A stretch of DNA of 64,000 bases from the NCBI GenBank assembly GCA_029378245.1, contig JARKIF010000087.1:62001-126000 (forward strand). Direction: 5' to 3'. Source of the stretch: Roridomyces roridus. Lineage: Eukaryota; Basidiomycota; Agaricomycetes; Agaricales; Mycenaceae. A program made the translations under genes and the position numbers. Positions 1-10,479 of this stretch are shown piece by piece; within the stretch, counting starts at the first letter, position 1; each line of letters starts with the position of its first letter. The notes under the pieces were generated by a model. The model saw only the letters and a program-made list of their open reading frames with translations. It did no database searches and had not been told where the DNA came from.

Positions 1-826
1 CTGGCAGTCTCACCGGGGTGCTGTCCATCCTGCCGGGGATCATCTCGCGTATTGGATCATTCTTGTACATGCGTGTTCAATTACCTGGGCTTGAGGCCAT
101 TGCTGTGCATGGCAGGTACGATTCCAATCTTCTTTTGCGAATCCTTGTCACTCGTGTGAGTAAGTACGCAGATCAGAGTAGATACTCATATGAACAGCCT
201 CCGCACACGGTACACCCAGGGGATGATCATTGCAGTAAACTCCTCAATAGGATGGGGCAAACCAGCGAGAACCCAGAGGCTAAAAGTACTTGGCCAGAAA
301 CCAGGTGGTTTGCGGCGACGCAGATCCGAGTCGCGAACGCGAAAGAACCGTTGAGTTGTCGAGAAAACGCCGGCGTAGGAATAAGCGAGGGAACCACGTT
401 GCACTGAATAGAGTTGTTCACGAAAGCAGCCAGAAGAAAGGGCCGACTGAGCGGATGGCGCGAGTGCAGCATTTCGGAGACGAAAGGAGCATGACGGATA
501 AGACCGAGTCCGTGTACTGTGAAACTGTTCCCAGATTGAAATTCCAGCCTCTGACGGAATCCAAATGGAATCCGGATACACCCCTGCTTCGAGACATTTT
601 CCTTTCATCTTCCATGTCGCGGCGACGGTGAATTTATTGAGACCAGACAGAATCTAATCCACGGTCCGATAGATCCGCATGCACAGCACCGGACCGACCT
701 GGAATGCGTCGGCGGTCACGAGTAACAATGGTTTAATGGGTTGATGGCAAACGGAGGGAGGATAAAAAGAACGATTCCTAAACGGGGTTAGGAATCGTAA
801 TACTTACTCAAGTCCTGAGACCGCGA
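1..826. other. No recognisable gene; leader region of DUF6535 gene A
   Basis: Several overlapping open frames exist on both strands, none longer than about 140 codons. None resembles a family I know or any other sequence in the window. The last 30 bases before 827 are clearly similar to the bases before the start of paralogue B (6540-6572), so they probably belong to the 5' leader of gene A. A gene cut by the left window edge cannot be excluded. Confidence 0.4.
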
Positions 827-3716
827 ATGGCTGACAGATGCGGGGTCACCGGTAAGTACATGTCAAGGCTTTCAAGTTGGGCGCTTATTCCCCTTTCTCA
901 AAACCTCCTCATGTTCGACCCAGAGAAGAACCCCGGAAGCGAGCACAGTGCGTCTATTATCTACGCCCATCCCAGTCTGAGCATCCCCCACCACAGACGG
1001 TGCTGTTGACCCCGTGGAAGAAGCTGCGGCGGCCAAGCTTTGGTCTGTCTATATCTCTGAGGCGGAGAAGTACGACAAATCCTTGGTTGAGAGCTGGAAG
1101 AATGACATGGAGGGGATTCTCATATTCGTACGACGTAACCTCACTCTAACGGCACCAATCGCTGACTATCGTTCTCGCAAGGCTGGTCTATTCTCGGCCA
1201 CTTTAACAACTTTCATCGTAGAAAACTATCCAACGCTAGTTCCAGACTCGGGAGACGCGACGGTGCAGCTTCTCGCCCAAATTTCTCAGCAGCTGGCCGC
1301 CGCTGCGAATGGTAGCGCTTTCAAGCTGCCTCCCCCTGCGCCTCCGTTCAGTCCGCCCGCGACGTCCCTCGTCTGCAACACTTTTTGGTTCACAAGTCTC
1401 GGCTTCAGTCTCTCGTGTGCCCTTATCGCCACGCTGGTCGAGCAATGGGCACGCGAGTTTCTCCACAAAGCGGACATGCGCTCCACCCCCGGCGTTCGGG
1501 CACGGATCTTTTCGTTCCTATATTATGGCCTCAAAAAATTCAACATGCACAAAGTGGTGGACGTCATTCCGCTACTGCTGCATGTGTCCCTCTTCCTCTT
1601 CTTCGCCGGCCTCATCGCATTTCTCATTCCTATCAATATCCCGATGGCTGCCGTCGCTGCCTTTATGCTGGCTTGCATCACCGTTGTATATGCGGCGCTC
1701 ACCATCCTCCCGTTGCTCTATCTCGATTGTCCCTACCGCACACCGCTCTCCGAGGCTTTCTGGAATATCTGGAGTGGGCTTGCGAGATTTGTGAAGTGCC
1801 GTCGCACAGCCAACGACTCGGTCTCGACTGATGGCGAGCTCACTCCGGTGGAGGCAATGTCACAGGCGGCCATCGAGGACACGCACGAACGCGACTATCG
1901 CGCTCTTGTCTGGACTGTGAAATCATTGGCGGACGAGACCGAGTTTGAGTCCTTTGCCGAGGCTATCCCGGATGTGTTGTGGGGCCCACAACGCCCTCGG
2001 TTGGCGTACCGGACCCATTTCAAGAGTTTGGTGAACCATCCGGACTTGGAGATGTACCGTCGCTTTCTGGATTTCTTTCGCAGTTCTGATACTGGGCTGC
2101 TGCTTCCTGAGGCGTCAAAACGACGGCGAATCACCTGCTACAAGGCTCTGTGGGCACTCAGTAGTGTCGGTGCACTGAAATTCACTGATCTCCGACTTCT
2201 GGGGCTGTTCGATTCATCTGTGGAAAAGGAAACGGAGATGAAGAGCTATTTCATCTCCGCCAAGGCCATGTTACAGTGGTCCCTCTTGTGCTCTGCCCAA
2301 ACTCCCCTTGCCACACTTCTCAAACTTCTGGTCGGATGTAATGCCAACACCCAAGTCGATCTTACTAAGGCCCTCAAAGAGCCTCTCCGATCATACCTGT
2401 TGCATTATTCTGGCCCGCTCTCTGACAATTGGACACTTATATCTCGGATTGAGCACCCTGAGCTTTATTCCTCGCCGGCTGGCACCAAGCCTGATACAAT
2501 TTCATTGCTTGTCGAGCAGCTCAAGAGCCTTGCCACCAAACCCCGCCGACAGAACATCTCATACCTTATGGATTCAGTTGACCTGGGCTTCCCTCCACAC
2601 CGATATGATGAAACTTTGGACCTCCTTGACTCCGCCGCAGTGCCACCTCCAAGCGAACACTGCGTTGAGGAAATAAAAGTCGCAATATCAAAAGTCGTAT
2701 CCAATTCCAATCGCCGCAGGGTAATGGAGACAGCGGACTCCGTGGAATGGGTGGATTCAATCCTCTGGAAATTGTGTTCCATGCTCTGGAGAAACCGATC
2801 CGTACCAATGGCACTGAGTCCCGAAATCATTGATTATATCTGCATACGGAAGTCGGATGAAGCCATCGAAATGCTGCTTCGGTATGGAAATGCCAAAACA
2901 CTTTTAGAAGGTTACCCAACTGCCATCGCCGAGTATTCTGGCGAACCGGTGCTCTGCTCACTCTGGAAGGTGGTGGTTCTTAACGGAAGCTTAAGGCTTT
3001 ATGAGACAAAGGACGCCCACGAAGCTGTTCTCAATGCCGTCGAGAAATCAGACTGGATCTCCTCAGCGGTCACGATGTCGGTCGGGATTTCGGTCATTGC
3101 CTTACTCAAGGGACAAATCATCAAGGCTGTCAAAACCCAGTGCGATCCCCCCGCCGTAGGAATCAGATCAAGACTCTTCCCAGCAGACACGGCCATACAG
3201 CCCAACGACCCCGAACAAGCGGTGTCCGTCGACATGTACAATCATTTCATTGTCGCCGAAGCACTAGTTGCCCATCTGGGTGCATTTCTGGGAGAGATGC
3301 CGCTGGTTCTACTGCCATATAGGACTGCGGAAACGATCAAGTTCATTGGGGCCTTCATTTTCATCCGTGCAGGGGTTCACGAACAACATCAGAACCGACT
3401 GGCAGATGGTCTCGCACGTATCTGGGATACAACACGTCCAGAGCTGCTAGATGCCGGTGTTGCCAGCCCCATATTTGATTTGTATGCTGGAACCCGTACG
3501 GTTGCATCAATTTACCACACCCCTGAGCCGGATAAACCCTTGGTTGCGTGGTTGGACGACCAAGGAGCTCGAGAGAAGATCAAAAATATGCTCGCTGCAT
3601 ATGCAGATCACCTACTATCTCACACCGAGGACTCGCCTAGTTTATCGCGCGTTCGAGCAATTCTTCTAGGATTGGAATCGCTTCATGCAAGCACTTCCGA
3701 TCAAGACAGTAATTAA
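827..3716 (+). CDS. DUF6535-type multi-TM protein, paralogue A (intact)
   Basis: Unknown function; predicted membrane protein of the agaricomycete DUF6535 family. Proposed exons are 827-851, 924-947, 997-1127 and 1182-3716, all with GT-AG introns. ATG 827 is preferred because the first two introns and the reading frame are conserved in paralogue B. ATG 911, inside intron 1, is an alternative giving 900 residues. The conserved domain starts EEAAAAKLWSVYISEAEKYD and is followed by hydrophobic segments near residues 60-75, 120-146, 181-207 and 212-240 (numbered from the 900-residue form). A soluble, mostly helical tail of about 650 residues follows, with HQNRLADGLARIWD and RVRAILLGLESLHAS near the end. 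The tail lacks any catalytic motif I recognise. The gene is inverted relative to paralogues D-G. The third intron is 54 bp and stop-free, so its retention would keep the frame open. Confidence 0.85.
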
Positions 3717-3799
3717 CAATTTCTTTGGCCTGAGTGGCTCGAAAAACTGTGTAGTTAGCTTTATATCAGAACAGCCCACTCACTTTCTGATCCAACCTG

Positions 3800-4076
3800 A
3801 TGCCCATAAGTTAGTTGCGCTCGACTTCCCCTTCAAGGCTGATACGTACACTCCCCCGCCGTAATCACGTCGTACTTTGCCAGGTGTTCTGGGATGACGC
3901 AGTTCAGGATCGGCTGAGCTTCAGCAGAGTTATACACAGAACTCAATCAAGAAGAAAATGCACACCTCAAGCTGAAGATCGTAAGCCGTACCGAAAAAGA
4001 GCGGGATCGAGTACCGCCGCACGCCACTGGGGTTGATCGCGCTGTGAACGATGGAGGGAACAGGTCGTTTGCATGT
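3800..4076 (-). pseudogene. 2OG-Fe(II) oxygenase C-terminal fragment (unit A)
   Basis: Minus-strand translation near 4064-3968 gives a segment like IVHSAINPSGVRRYSIPLFF, the distal iron-binding His and the RxS region of the oxygenase at 25691-27214. A degraded last exon (ILNCVIPEH...AKYDVITAGE) follows at about 3910-3830. The catalytic HxD part and everything upstream are missing. The fragment lies between the 3' end of DUF6535 gene A and an F-box pseudogene, the same arrangement as at 33.6-34.3 kb and 56.9-57.4 kb. It is a truncated passenger of the module duplication. Confidence 0.65.
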
Positions 4077-4251
4077 CCGTGTTAGATGCGGAATCAAGAG
4101 TAAATAAGGAAGAAAACGCACTCCTCCAACGGTTTGGACTCATCTACATCCAGAGAGCGTAGATTCAAGCTAACTTGTCTACATGGATTGAAGAAATATA
4201 CATTGCGAAGTCGTATACAGAACAGAAAAATGACGAACTCTCCCCCCAAAC

Positions 4252-5722
4252 TCAACCCTGCCAAAATGCCTTGAACCCGCACCGCATACACTTGACATGT
4301 CCTGCTCCAAGTTAGCTTGGTCTCTATGGCGAAGAAAAGTCCGACTTACCTTCTTGAAAGGCACTCTTCTCCTGCCCAAGTTCCCCATCCTCCGACGCTC
4401 TTCGCCACGAATACAGAAAATCATGCCCATCAAGCCACAACTTGGTCAACGCAAGACATCTCTCCCTGAGATTCGCCCGCCCCTCAACGGAGATCGGAGA
4501 GCCGTCTGGATGGAGTGTGAAATCCTCTTTGCCCCACTTGAGTGTAATGGCCAGGCGTTGAAGGGACTGGGGGAGAGGACTATCGGCGAGGGCGGAGAAG
4601 AACTCAGCAGGCTGATCATGGAATTATTCAGTTCCGCGATTACGAAGAAGATGGATGTTTCGCACCTCGGGATAGATCCGTTCATGCCACATGGTCTTCT
4701 GGTAAGTAAAACTCGGGTCTCTGCATGAAGTGGTCGACTAGACCCGGGAAAGAGGTGCAAATGGTTTCCAAAGTAGCGGAGTCGATGGTCGCGTGCAGAG
4801 AGGTGATATGCGGAGCCTGTGCGCAGAGCACGAGACACAATTCCTCGGCACGGCATCGAGGTTCTTGAGCGTAGGTTTCTCGAGGAACAGAGGCAGTAAC
4901 TCGTGCGACCCAATGTATGTGTCGAGGATAGGTAGAATTTGTGATGTGTTGGGGTACGATGTCCGCTCGAGATGGCTGCTGTATCTAAGCTTTTCAAGCT
5001 GGAGGATGCGGACGGCGGGGAATTTAGAAAAGGCGGCCACGCTTTTCGAAACGGTGGAAAGGTCGACAGTGGTGGTGAATGTATGAACGTTGGGGAAGCA
5101 AGACACGGCCGATATTGTTTCCTAAAGGAGTTTAGCGTCTCTCGATAAATCCAGCTCGTGAAGGAACGCGGTATCGAGGAGTGGGGTCCACAAGTTTCCG
5201 TGACGAGACGACCCTCGGAAGAGGAATCTGCGCAAGAGCAAAGGCCCCGTTTCTGGGCTATCGGAACCTTCCATCTCGCAGTTGGTGATGGACAAGTCGT
5301 TCAAGAGTGGAAGAGTGCACATGTCGAAAAGCGCGTCCCAATCCAGCTCGACCTCCGTCACGGAGAGTTTCAGAAGACCGGTGAATTTGGAGATCTGGTT
5401 CAGGAATTCGCAACTGAGGGCGTCGGCCGTGGAGCCTAAACAGGACACTCTCCAAGGCTCCCGGTCCTGCGATGCTTCGTAACATTCCAATGGAACGACG
5501 GTGCACTGTCGAACCATCGGGGCGATTTCGTCCGAGGACCAAAACTTCAGCCGTTCTAGTTCGAGGTCGATGTCTTCGTACAAGATGGCGCAAAAGTACC
5601 CTCGGATGTCGAGAAGGTAGGGGTGGAACGTGGAATGAGTGGACGCGCGTGAGACTCTGGCGAGGAAGGTAGCGGAATATTTCGACCCAGATTTCGTTGG
5701 GTGTCCGTTCGCGGGAGTGCAT
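4252..5722 (-). pseudogene. F-box protein pseudogene (unit A)
   Basis: The start encodes MHSRERTPNEIWVEIFRYLP, an F-box helix matching the fragment at 33571. F-box proteins normally bind Skp1 in SCF ubiquitin ligases. A deletion of about 40 bp after codon 30, apparently between short repeats, removes the rest of the F-box and shifts frame. The body then reads YEDIDLELERLKFWSSDE... with LRR-like leucine-rich segments. An in-frame TAG interrupts it at 5122-5124. A later frame shift leads into SALADSPLPQSLQRLAITLK near 4590-4540. The last exon (CMR.GF.AFW-stop) lies near 4300-4252 after a GT-AG intron. The several lesions make it non-functional; before decay it was probably about 450-500 residues. 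Confidence 0.7.
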
Positions 5723-6572
5723 GGTGGTGGAGGGCAAGCAGTGCTGGCGGATCAATTGGTCAGCAAAGACAAACCGGCGGCTCTGTCCCGAACCAACGCT
5801 CTGTGTACATCTGCTCGTTCCAGGGAGTTTCTGCCTTTCACCATCAAACTTGGTTGTTTTCAAGTTGCCTCGATCGATGTATTCCCGTCTTCTCAAGGTC
5901 TCTAATGCGCCCCTCAATGATCCCATGCAGCGGTGTGTCATGCAACAAGCTGGCGACGCGGAGCTACGTAGAGATCACGACGGCGCGTGCTCTCATTCCC
6001 ATAAAACTGGCCGACGACTGATCTTTCCTTTTCTCCACACGGTGCCCCGACACAAGCCCTCCATCTACAGAACGCTCAACGCGACGGACAACGACCAAGA
6101 CAGCCTGCATGTATACTACTTAGAATCGGTGCGTTTACCCTTCCGGCGATGCGTTGCGAGGGCTCGATGCTTTACTGCCCCCATGCACGGGTGGGGGGGC
6201 CCGCCCGCCTTTCGGCCTGTCGTGTCCAGGCCGTCTTGCGTGCAAGGCTGCATGCACCCTTCCTATCGCACTCATGCTGGATGGTGGGGAAACATCTCAC
6301 GGCGACGCATGCTGTCTATACAGGCTAAGACCGCGTGCTCCCCGCACCCCGTAACCGGTTCCTCCACGCACTGTCCTCGGTGGTCTTTCCTTGCATCTGT
6401 TTCAAAGTCCTCGTGGATCGCAATCGCTGGGGATCAGAGGGCGGCGGTATCCCCCCATCCCGATGACCCCGATGAATCATTCCCGGCGAGGCGCTTCTCC
6501 GGCGAGTCGTCACAGTGTCATTCACGTCTCATTGTACATGTAGAATGTTCAATTATAGTCCTGAGACCAGGA
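5723..6572. other. Intergenic region, no supported gene
   Basis: Open frames on the plus strand cross this region, up to about 330 codons, but they begin inside the antisense of the F-box pseudogene. Their composition is arginine, cysteine and serine rich, as expected for chance frames in GC-rich DNA. Bases 6540-6572 resemble the leader of paralogue A and probably hold the transcription start of paralogue B. Confidence 0.4.
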
Positions 6573-9426
6573 ATGGCTGCTAGATGCGTGGTCATCGGTA
6601 CACGTCAAAGCTTCGTGCCCATCGTTTTTCTCAGAACCCCCTCATGTCCGACCCAGAGAAGAATGCCAGCAGCGACCACGGTGCGTCCGTAGCGTTGCAT
6701 CTACTCACATTCCAGCCTAAGCATCCCACAGAAGCCGCTATTGATCCAGTGGAAGAAGCTGCAGCGGCCAAGCTTTGGTCCGTGTATATATCTGAAGCGG
6801 AGAAATACGACAAATCCTTGGTCGAGAGTTGGAAGAATGATATGGAGGGGATCCTCATATTTGTACGACACAAGCTTACTTCCAACACTACTAATCGCTG
6901 ACTACCGTTCCCGCAAGGCTGGTCTCTTCTCGGCCGTTCTAACGGCTTTTATCATCGAAAGCTATCCGACACTGGTTCCAGACTCGGGAGACGCTACAGT
7001 GCAGCTTCTCTCCCAAATCTCCCAGCAGCTTGCCGCAGCTGCGAATGGGAGCACTTTCCAGGTGCCCCCCCCCCCCCCCCCCCCCCCCGCACCTCCGTTC
7101 AGTCCGCCCACGACGTCCCTCGTCTGCAACACATTTTGGTTCAACAGTCTCGGCCTCAGCCTCTCGTGCGCCCTCGTGGCAACCCTTGTCGAGCAATGGG
7201 CCCGCGAATTTCTCCACAGAGCGGACATGCGTTCTGCGCCCGGTGTTCGCGCCCGCATCCTTTCATTCCTGTATTATGGCCTCAAGGAATTCAAGATGCA
7301 CAAAATTGTGGATGTCATTCCGCTCTTACTGCATGGGTCCCTCTTCCTCTTCTTCGCCGGCCTCGTTGCGTTTCTCATCCCTATCAACATTCCGATGGCT
7401 GCCGTAGCCGCCTCTATGCTGGCTTGCATCACCATCGTGTACTCTACGATTACGGTCCTCCCCTTGCGTTATCTCGAATGCCCGTACCGCACACCGCTCT
7501 CTGAGGCATTTTGGGGCTTATCGAGAGGCATCACGAGATTTTGGGGGCGACGTCGCACAGCTGAGGACTCAATCTCGAGCGATGGAGAGGTTACTCTGGT
7601 GGAGGCCATGTCGCAGGCGGCCACCGACGATACGTCTGAACGCGACTATCGGGCTCTCGTCTGGACTGTCAAGTCATTGGCAAATGAGACAGAGTTCGAA
7701 CGCTTTGCCCAGGCTATCCCAGATGTTCTCTGGGGTCCCGAATCTCCTCGGTTTGCGTACCGGACCCATCTCAAGAGCTTGATGGATCACCGGGACCTGG
7801 AGATGTGCCGTCGCTTTCTGGATCTCTTCCGTAGTTGCGATACTGGGCTGCTGCTACCTGAGGACTCAAAACGCCGGAGGATCACTTGCTACAAGGCTTT
7901 GTGGGCCCTTGGTAGTGCCGGTGCATTGACAGCCACTGATCCGCGGCTTCTGGGTCTCCACGACCCAACTGCTGAAGGAGACAAAGAGGTCAACGGCTAT
8001 GTCATTTCTGCAAATGCCATGGTAGAATGGTCCCTCTTATGCTCGGCCAAGAGTTCCCTTACTCAACTCTCCGAGGTTCTTGCTCGGGACGACGGCACGG
8101 TGGATCTTGACCCGGACCTTGACCGGCGTCTTGGACCTCTCAGATCATACCTATTTCATCGTTCAGGCCCGTTATCTCGTAATCTCAACGATAACATTTT
8201 AGATCGACTCCAGTCCTACTTCTCACGCGAGTTGATTCTGAGGCTCGTGGAGGAATTCAAGAGCATTCCCCGCCAAATGCTCATCTCCTACATGACCGAT
8301 TCGGTTTTCATCGGCTCGGGTTCATCTGCCTCCTACCGATATCAGGATACTGTGGATTTCCTTACCTCCACCTTGGTGCCCCCGACCGATCGCTGCATCC
8401 GGAGCATCCATTCTGCACTATCGCAACTTGTACACCATTGCAAAGAGGAACTCGGGGCAACTGATTCTGTCGAATGGGTCGATTCGGTGGCATCGAGATT
8501 GAGTTCCATGGTGACATGGTCTCCAACCAACCGATGGGGAATACCTGGGGCACTCATCGAATATATATGTGACCGCAAGTCAGATGCCGCCGTCCAAATG
8601 CTCCTCCATGGTTCCCAGAGCTTCCAAGACACCCTTTTTTCAATTATCCTTCCTGGTGAGGCTCTCGACTCGGACGAACGATGGTTGCGCTGCCTCTGGC
8701 GAGTGACTCTGCTGAGTCAGGGTCAGCGGGACGGTGTTATATACGAGTCTCTCCTCAATGCCGTCGAGAAGTCAGACTCCCGGAATTCATCTTCAACAGC
8801 GAGAATTGTAACTTCTCTCATCGCCTTGCTTAGAGCACGCGTCATCCGCAATTCGATTACTTCGACCACCCAGGAGAATTCATCTCTCGATTCTTGCCAA
8901 TCCCCACGATGCATGTTGTTCAGGAGGCGGATTCCTTCCATAGTGACTTGGACATAGGCTGGGATCTCAACGACGATCTCCGTGCTGAAGCACAGGTGGC
9001 TCAACTCGGTGAATTTCTGGGAACGATGCAGCCGGATGATCTGCCCTACGAGGCCGCGGTGGCTGCAGCAACGCTCAATTTCATGGCGGGAAATTTTTTC
9101 ATTTACGCAGGGGTTCACGAACTTCACCAGAATCGACTCGCGGATGGTTTGGCCCGTTTATGGGATACAAACTCAGCAAATCTCAGACAACTGCTAGGCG
9201 CCGTTCTTGCCAGCCCCATCTTTGATGTGTATGCTGGAACTATTAATAGTAGGGTTTTGCATCGGCCCTTGGCTGCGTGGTTGGATGACCGAGGAGCCCG
9301 GGAAAAAATTCACATACGCTGGTTGCGTACCTATCTCAGGACGCCGGTGACTCGCCCAACTTGCAGCGTGCGCGCGCGATTCTGAAAGGATTGGAATCTC
9401 TTCATGCAGTTCCCTCCGACGAATAG
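6573..9426 (+). pseudogene. DUF6535-type protein, paralogue B, two frameshifts
   Basis: The exon plan matches gene A: 6573-6597, 6657-6680, 6732-6862, then a long exon from 6918. ATG 6644 is the alternative start. All four hydrophobic segments are present. A run of 24 C (7065-7088) encodes eight of the nine prolines just before APPF; paralogue F has only a few prolines there. The frame breaks near 8850, where comparison with paralogue F indicates one lost base, and stops at 8957. The continuation (QVAQLGEFLGTMQPDDLPYE...) is in the next frame from about 8894. A second one-base loss near 9316 again shifts frame, and the true tail (SLHAVPSDE-stop) ends at 9426. It is probably a recent pseudogene. 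Sequencing error is possible but needs two independent errors. Confidence 0.8.
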
Positions 9427-9540
9427 TCAGTAATTATTTTGTCTTGCCATGTCGAACTTTCCAACGCTCTACAGTCCAACTCGAACGAAGACGGTTGTTG
9501 GCTCTATGCTATTTCATGAATCTCTACCTCCACCATTGTA

Positions 9541-10322
9541 CCTGCTTTTGAGGGCCATTGCGGGTGCATGGCAATCCGAGTCTGTAGGTTGAGCCTGGTG
9601 AAGTCTGTGAGTCCTGTGGACACAAGAATCTGAGGATGATAACAGCAGGTGTTGCTTCTGCTTCGTAACACATACTTATTTTCATTGCACGCGACGAGCT
9701 GAAGCCTGAGAGGATGGGGACAAGTCCTCTATATTCAAATTTCACAGTCCTTCGCCCAAAGAATCGTGGTAAGAAAGTGATACCAAAGAGCCGTATTAAG
9801 TGAGCCGAAGACCAGGAAATTGGGCGAGACGCGAGGGAGAGAGACACTTCAGAGATGCAAGCAGCAAGAGAGGCACGCAAGGCCAACGTACTTAGTAGAT
9901 GTCGGTCGGATTAAATGCCAAGAATGGAAACTGGTTGAGACGAGGGAGTTGGAGCGGGCGTTTGAAAACACGACAAAGTTGTCTGCCGCAGGTGCAGTAC
10001 AACAGTCGATGCGTGGTGGTCAAGTGGTGGTGGGAAGCAATGAGGCGTGCCTGTCAAGGGCATCGGCTGTCAAACAGATGTCCGTTCCCGCGTCCGCCTC
10101 GCCGTCGGCAAATATGTCAATAACACGGAGGCCGGCGATGTCCAAGGCGTAAGAGTAATTGACTAAGAGTGGACCAAACACCCTCAGAATTACCTTATAA
10201 GGAATTTGTAACATTTCCAAACAAGTAGGGCTCAAAGATGTCATCGAAAAAATGGGACCCCACTCTGGCGGGAAACGGGCCGATAAGACCGAGCTTAAAA
10301 ATAAATTTTTAAGACTCGGAAC
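9541..10322. mobile_element. 782-bp repeat element, copy 1 (terminal hairpin)
   Basis: This block is repeated almost base for base at 52716-54240, where the second copy interrupts a DUF6535 exon. Excluding a solo LTR and its duplication, both copies are 782 bp, and I saw only one difference. Shared sequence starts at ACCTGCTTTT and ends at CTCGGAAC. Near the right end is a strong hairpin: CCGAG-CTTAAAAA (10289-10301), TAAA loop, TTTTTAAG-A-CTCGG (10306-10319). There are no terminal inverted repeats and at most a 2-bp target duplication (AC). No transposase is encoded. The class is unknown; a non-autonomous rolling-circle-like or SINE-like element is possible. Confidence 0.7.
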
Positions 10323-10479
10323 AAAATTAATAGCAATGAACCCGAGAGCGTTCCTTAGTATATCAAAGTAGAAAAGGCGCCATGTAAGTGTACTCTGTGT
10401 GACGTGCGTATGAATACAATTGAGGATATATGTAGAGAGAAAAGAGAGAAAAGAATATTCGTTTTTTTGATGTCCAGGA

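Noticed and set aside
5697..6692. 331-codon plus-strand open frame
   Set aside because: It begins antisense to the F-box pseudogene, has chance-like Arg/Cys/Ser-rich composition, ends inside the start of paralogue B and matches nothing I know.
827..9426. DUF6535 proteins as transporters or channels
   Set aside because: Four hydrophobic segments alone do not show transport, and no transporter motif is visible; the function is left unknown.
10289..10319. Hairpin considered as a transcription terminator
   Set aside because: Eukaryotic context; the hairpin is at the same end of both element copies and is better explained as an element terminus.
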